A stretch of 64,000 bases of DNA from Yersinia alsatica (lineage in GTDB: Bacteria > Pseudomonadota > Gammaproteobacteria > Enterobacterales > Enterobacteriaceae). Position numbers and translations under genes: made by a program. Positions within the stretch are counted from its first letter, which is position 1. Each line of letters starts with the position of its first letter. This document shows, piece by piece, positions 63,209 through 64,000 of the stretch. Location of the stretch: positions 1 to 64,000 of the forward strand of contig NZ_CABHWW010000015.1 in NCBI RefSeq assembly GCF_902170305.1, given 5' to 3'. Below the pieces are notes generated by a model, which was not told the origin of the DNA, did no database searches, and saw only the letters and a list, made by a program, of their open reading frames with translations.

Positions 63209-64000
63209 CTGGTTTCTCCTGAAGATTGGCCGCACGCGGGGTATCATCCAGACCGCAAAGCCCTTGATAAACCCAATGAGTAAACTCACTTTCCCGTAAA
63301 GCATCACCCCAAGCTATCGGGCGCACACCTTTCCAGCGCTCATTAAGGAATTGCACCAGCTGTTCACGGGATTGTTGCGGTGTCGTCACCTTAAAACGGC
63401 TGAGTAAACCTGCCGCCCGGCAAGCACAAAGCTCCCCCTGACAGGTGCCCATACCAACACGAGTGCGGCGGCGCAAATCCAATAGGTTATTAACTGAAAG
63501 AGATTCAATGGCATAGCGCACTTCACCGGCCGTCACCGCCTCACACTCACACACCAAGCTGTTATCCAGACGATTACCCGCCAACAATTGTGTCGCGCGG
63601 TCGCCATGGCGATAAACCGCCGAGCCGCGAATACTGGCTGGCAAGGAAATCACTTTGCTGAGAGTCTGTTCTGCTGACTGCTGTGAACCGGGCAGTGGTT
63701 CTTGCGCTGTGGTACAGGCTGCCGTCACGCCAAGCTTTTCACAGACTTTGTCTGTCGCCCATTGCGCCATCAGCCGGTAAGTCATCAATTTACCGCCAGT
63801 GATGGTAATGAAGCCCTCCAGCCCATCCCGGCTGGCGTGGTCCAGCAGTACAATGCCACGGCTGACATTTCGCCCCGAAGGGTCATCATCACTGGCAACC
63901 AAAGGTCTAACCCCAGCATATGCGCGTAAAATGCGCGTTTGCGCCAGTTGTGGTGATAATTTTGATCCTTCGCGAATTAAGGTGTCCACCTCTTGTGGCG
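63198..64000 (-). CDS. glpA: Anaerobic glycerol-3-phosphate dehydrogenase subunit A, 3' part
   Basis: The last about 267 residues of GlpA (E. coli full length about 542), cut by the window edge; the reading frame is open to base 64000. GlpA is the catalytic FAD subunit that oxidises glycerol-3-phosphate to dihydroxyacetone phosphate in anaerobic growth. Visible are RAYAGVRPLV, FITITGGKLMTYRLMAQWATDKVC and the C-terminal BFD-like 2Fe-2S cysteines in SLVCECEAVTAGE and GTCQGELCACRAAG. The glpA promoter is outside the window. Confidence 0.96.
   Translation of the reverse strand, partial: PQEVDTLIREGSKLSPQLAQTRILRAYAGVRPLVASDDDPSGRNVSRGIVLLDHASRDGLEGFITITGGKLMTYRLMAQWATDKVCEKLGVTAACTTAQEPLPGSQQSAEQTLSKVISLPASIRGSAVYRHGDRATQLLAGNRLDNSLVCECEAVTAGEVRYAIESLSVNNLLDLRRRTRVGMGTCQGELCACRAAGLLSRFKVTTPQQSREQLVQFLNERWKGVRPIAWGDALRESEFTHWVYQGLCGLDDTPRAANLQEKPDEI

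Noticed and set aside
63209-63307. Longer GlpB from 63307
   Set aside because: The added part lies wholly inside glpA, and the FAD-binding start MKFDVIIIGGG begins at 63208.
63198-64000. glpA as a broken gene
   Set aside because: The reading frame stays open to the last base of the window, so the gene is only cut by the window edge.

Overview
The window is enterobacterial chromosome, almost certainly from the genus Yersinia. Gene order follows the Escherichia backbone in several long blocks, and the proteins closely resemble what I remember of Yersinia orthologues. Genes are dense (about 60), few regions look foreign, and there are no transposases, phage genes, tRNAs or CRISPR arrays. I cannot fix the species.

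Layout, left to right. 1-85: an rRNA operon P1 promoter reading leftwards out of the window. 119-4107: pepQ-yigZ-trkH-hemG, transcribed leftwards. 4356-7763: a FadR operator and fadBA (fatty acid beta-oxidation), then fre and ubiD (leftwards) and rfaH (rightwards). 10969-19437, leftwards: rmuC, ubiE-ubiJ-ubiB (ubiquinone), tatABC (twin-arginine export), tatD and a hemB of the Pseudomonas-like, zinc-ligand-free class. 19640-23071: a DedA protein, a CstA-type transporter and a tyrosine phosphatase, placed between rmuC and udp. 23187-29533: udp, a dienelactone hydrolase gene, metE/metR and yigM.

28.5-31.6 kb joins two blocks that are far apart in E. coli. It holds two very small genes, an AEC transporter and an ERIC repeat. 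31550-36551 is the PhoB-type ugpBAECQ operon (glycerol-3-phosphate import). 37063-43032 is the most accessory part: a six-gene chaperone-usher fimbrial operon of the CS1/alpha type (pilin, usher, two chaperones, second pilin-like subunit, tip adhesin). It lies between ugpB and livF, which are neighbours in E. coli. 43092-48072 is livKHMGF (branched-chain amino acid import), followed by panM, rpoH and ftsYEX.

53562-60639: rsmD-yhhL, ERIC repeats, yhhM, a DUF1820 gene, yhhN, zntA with its ZntR promoter, tusA, yhhQ and dcrB. 60681-64000: glpC, glpB and the 3' half of glpA (anaerobic glycerol-3-phosphate dehydrogenase), cut by the right edge. ugp and glpABC both handle glycerol-3-phosphate.

The most interesting observations are the inserted CS1-type operon with its doubled chaperone and subunit genes; ERIC elements that supply the stop codons of ugpQ and yhhM; in-frame tandem repeats in the acidic domain of FtsY; and a terminator whose stem also encodes the C-terminus of TusA. 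I did not find a wholly new system.
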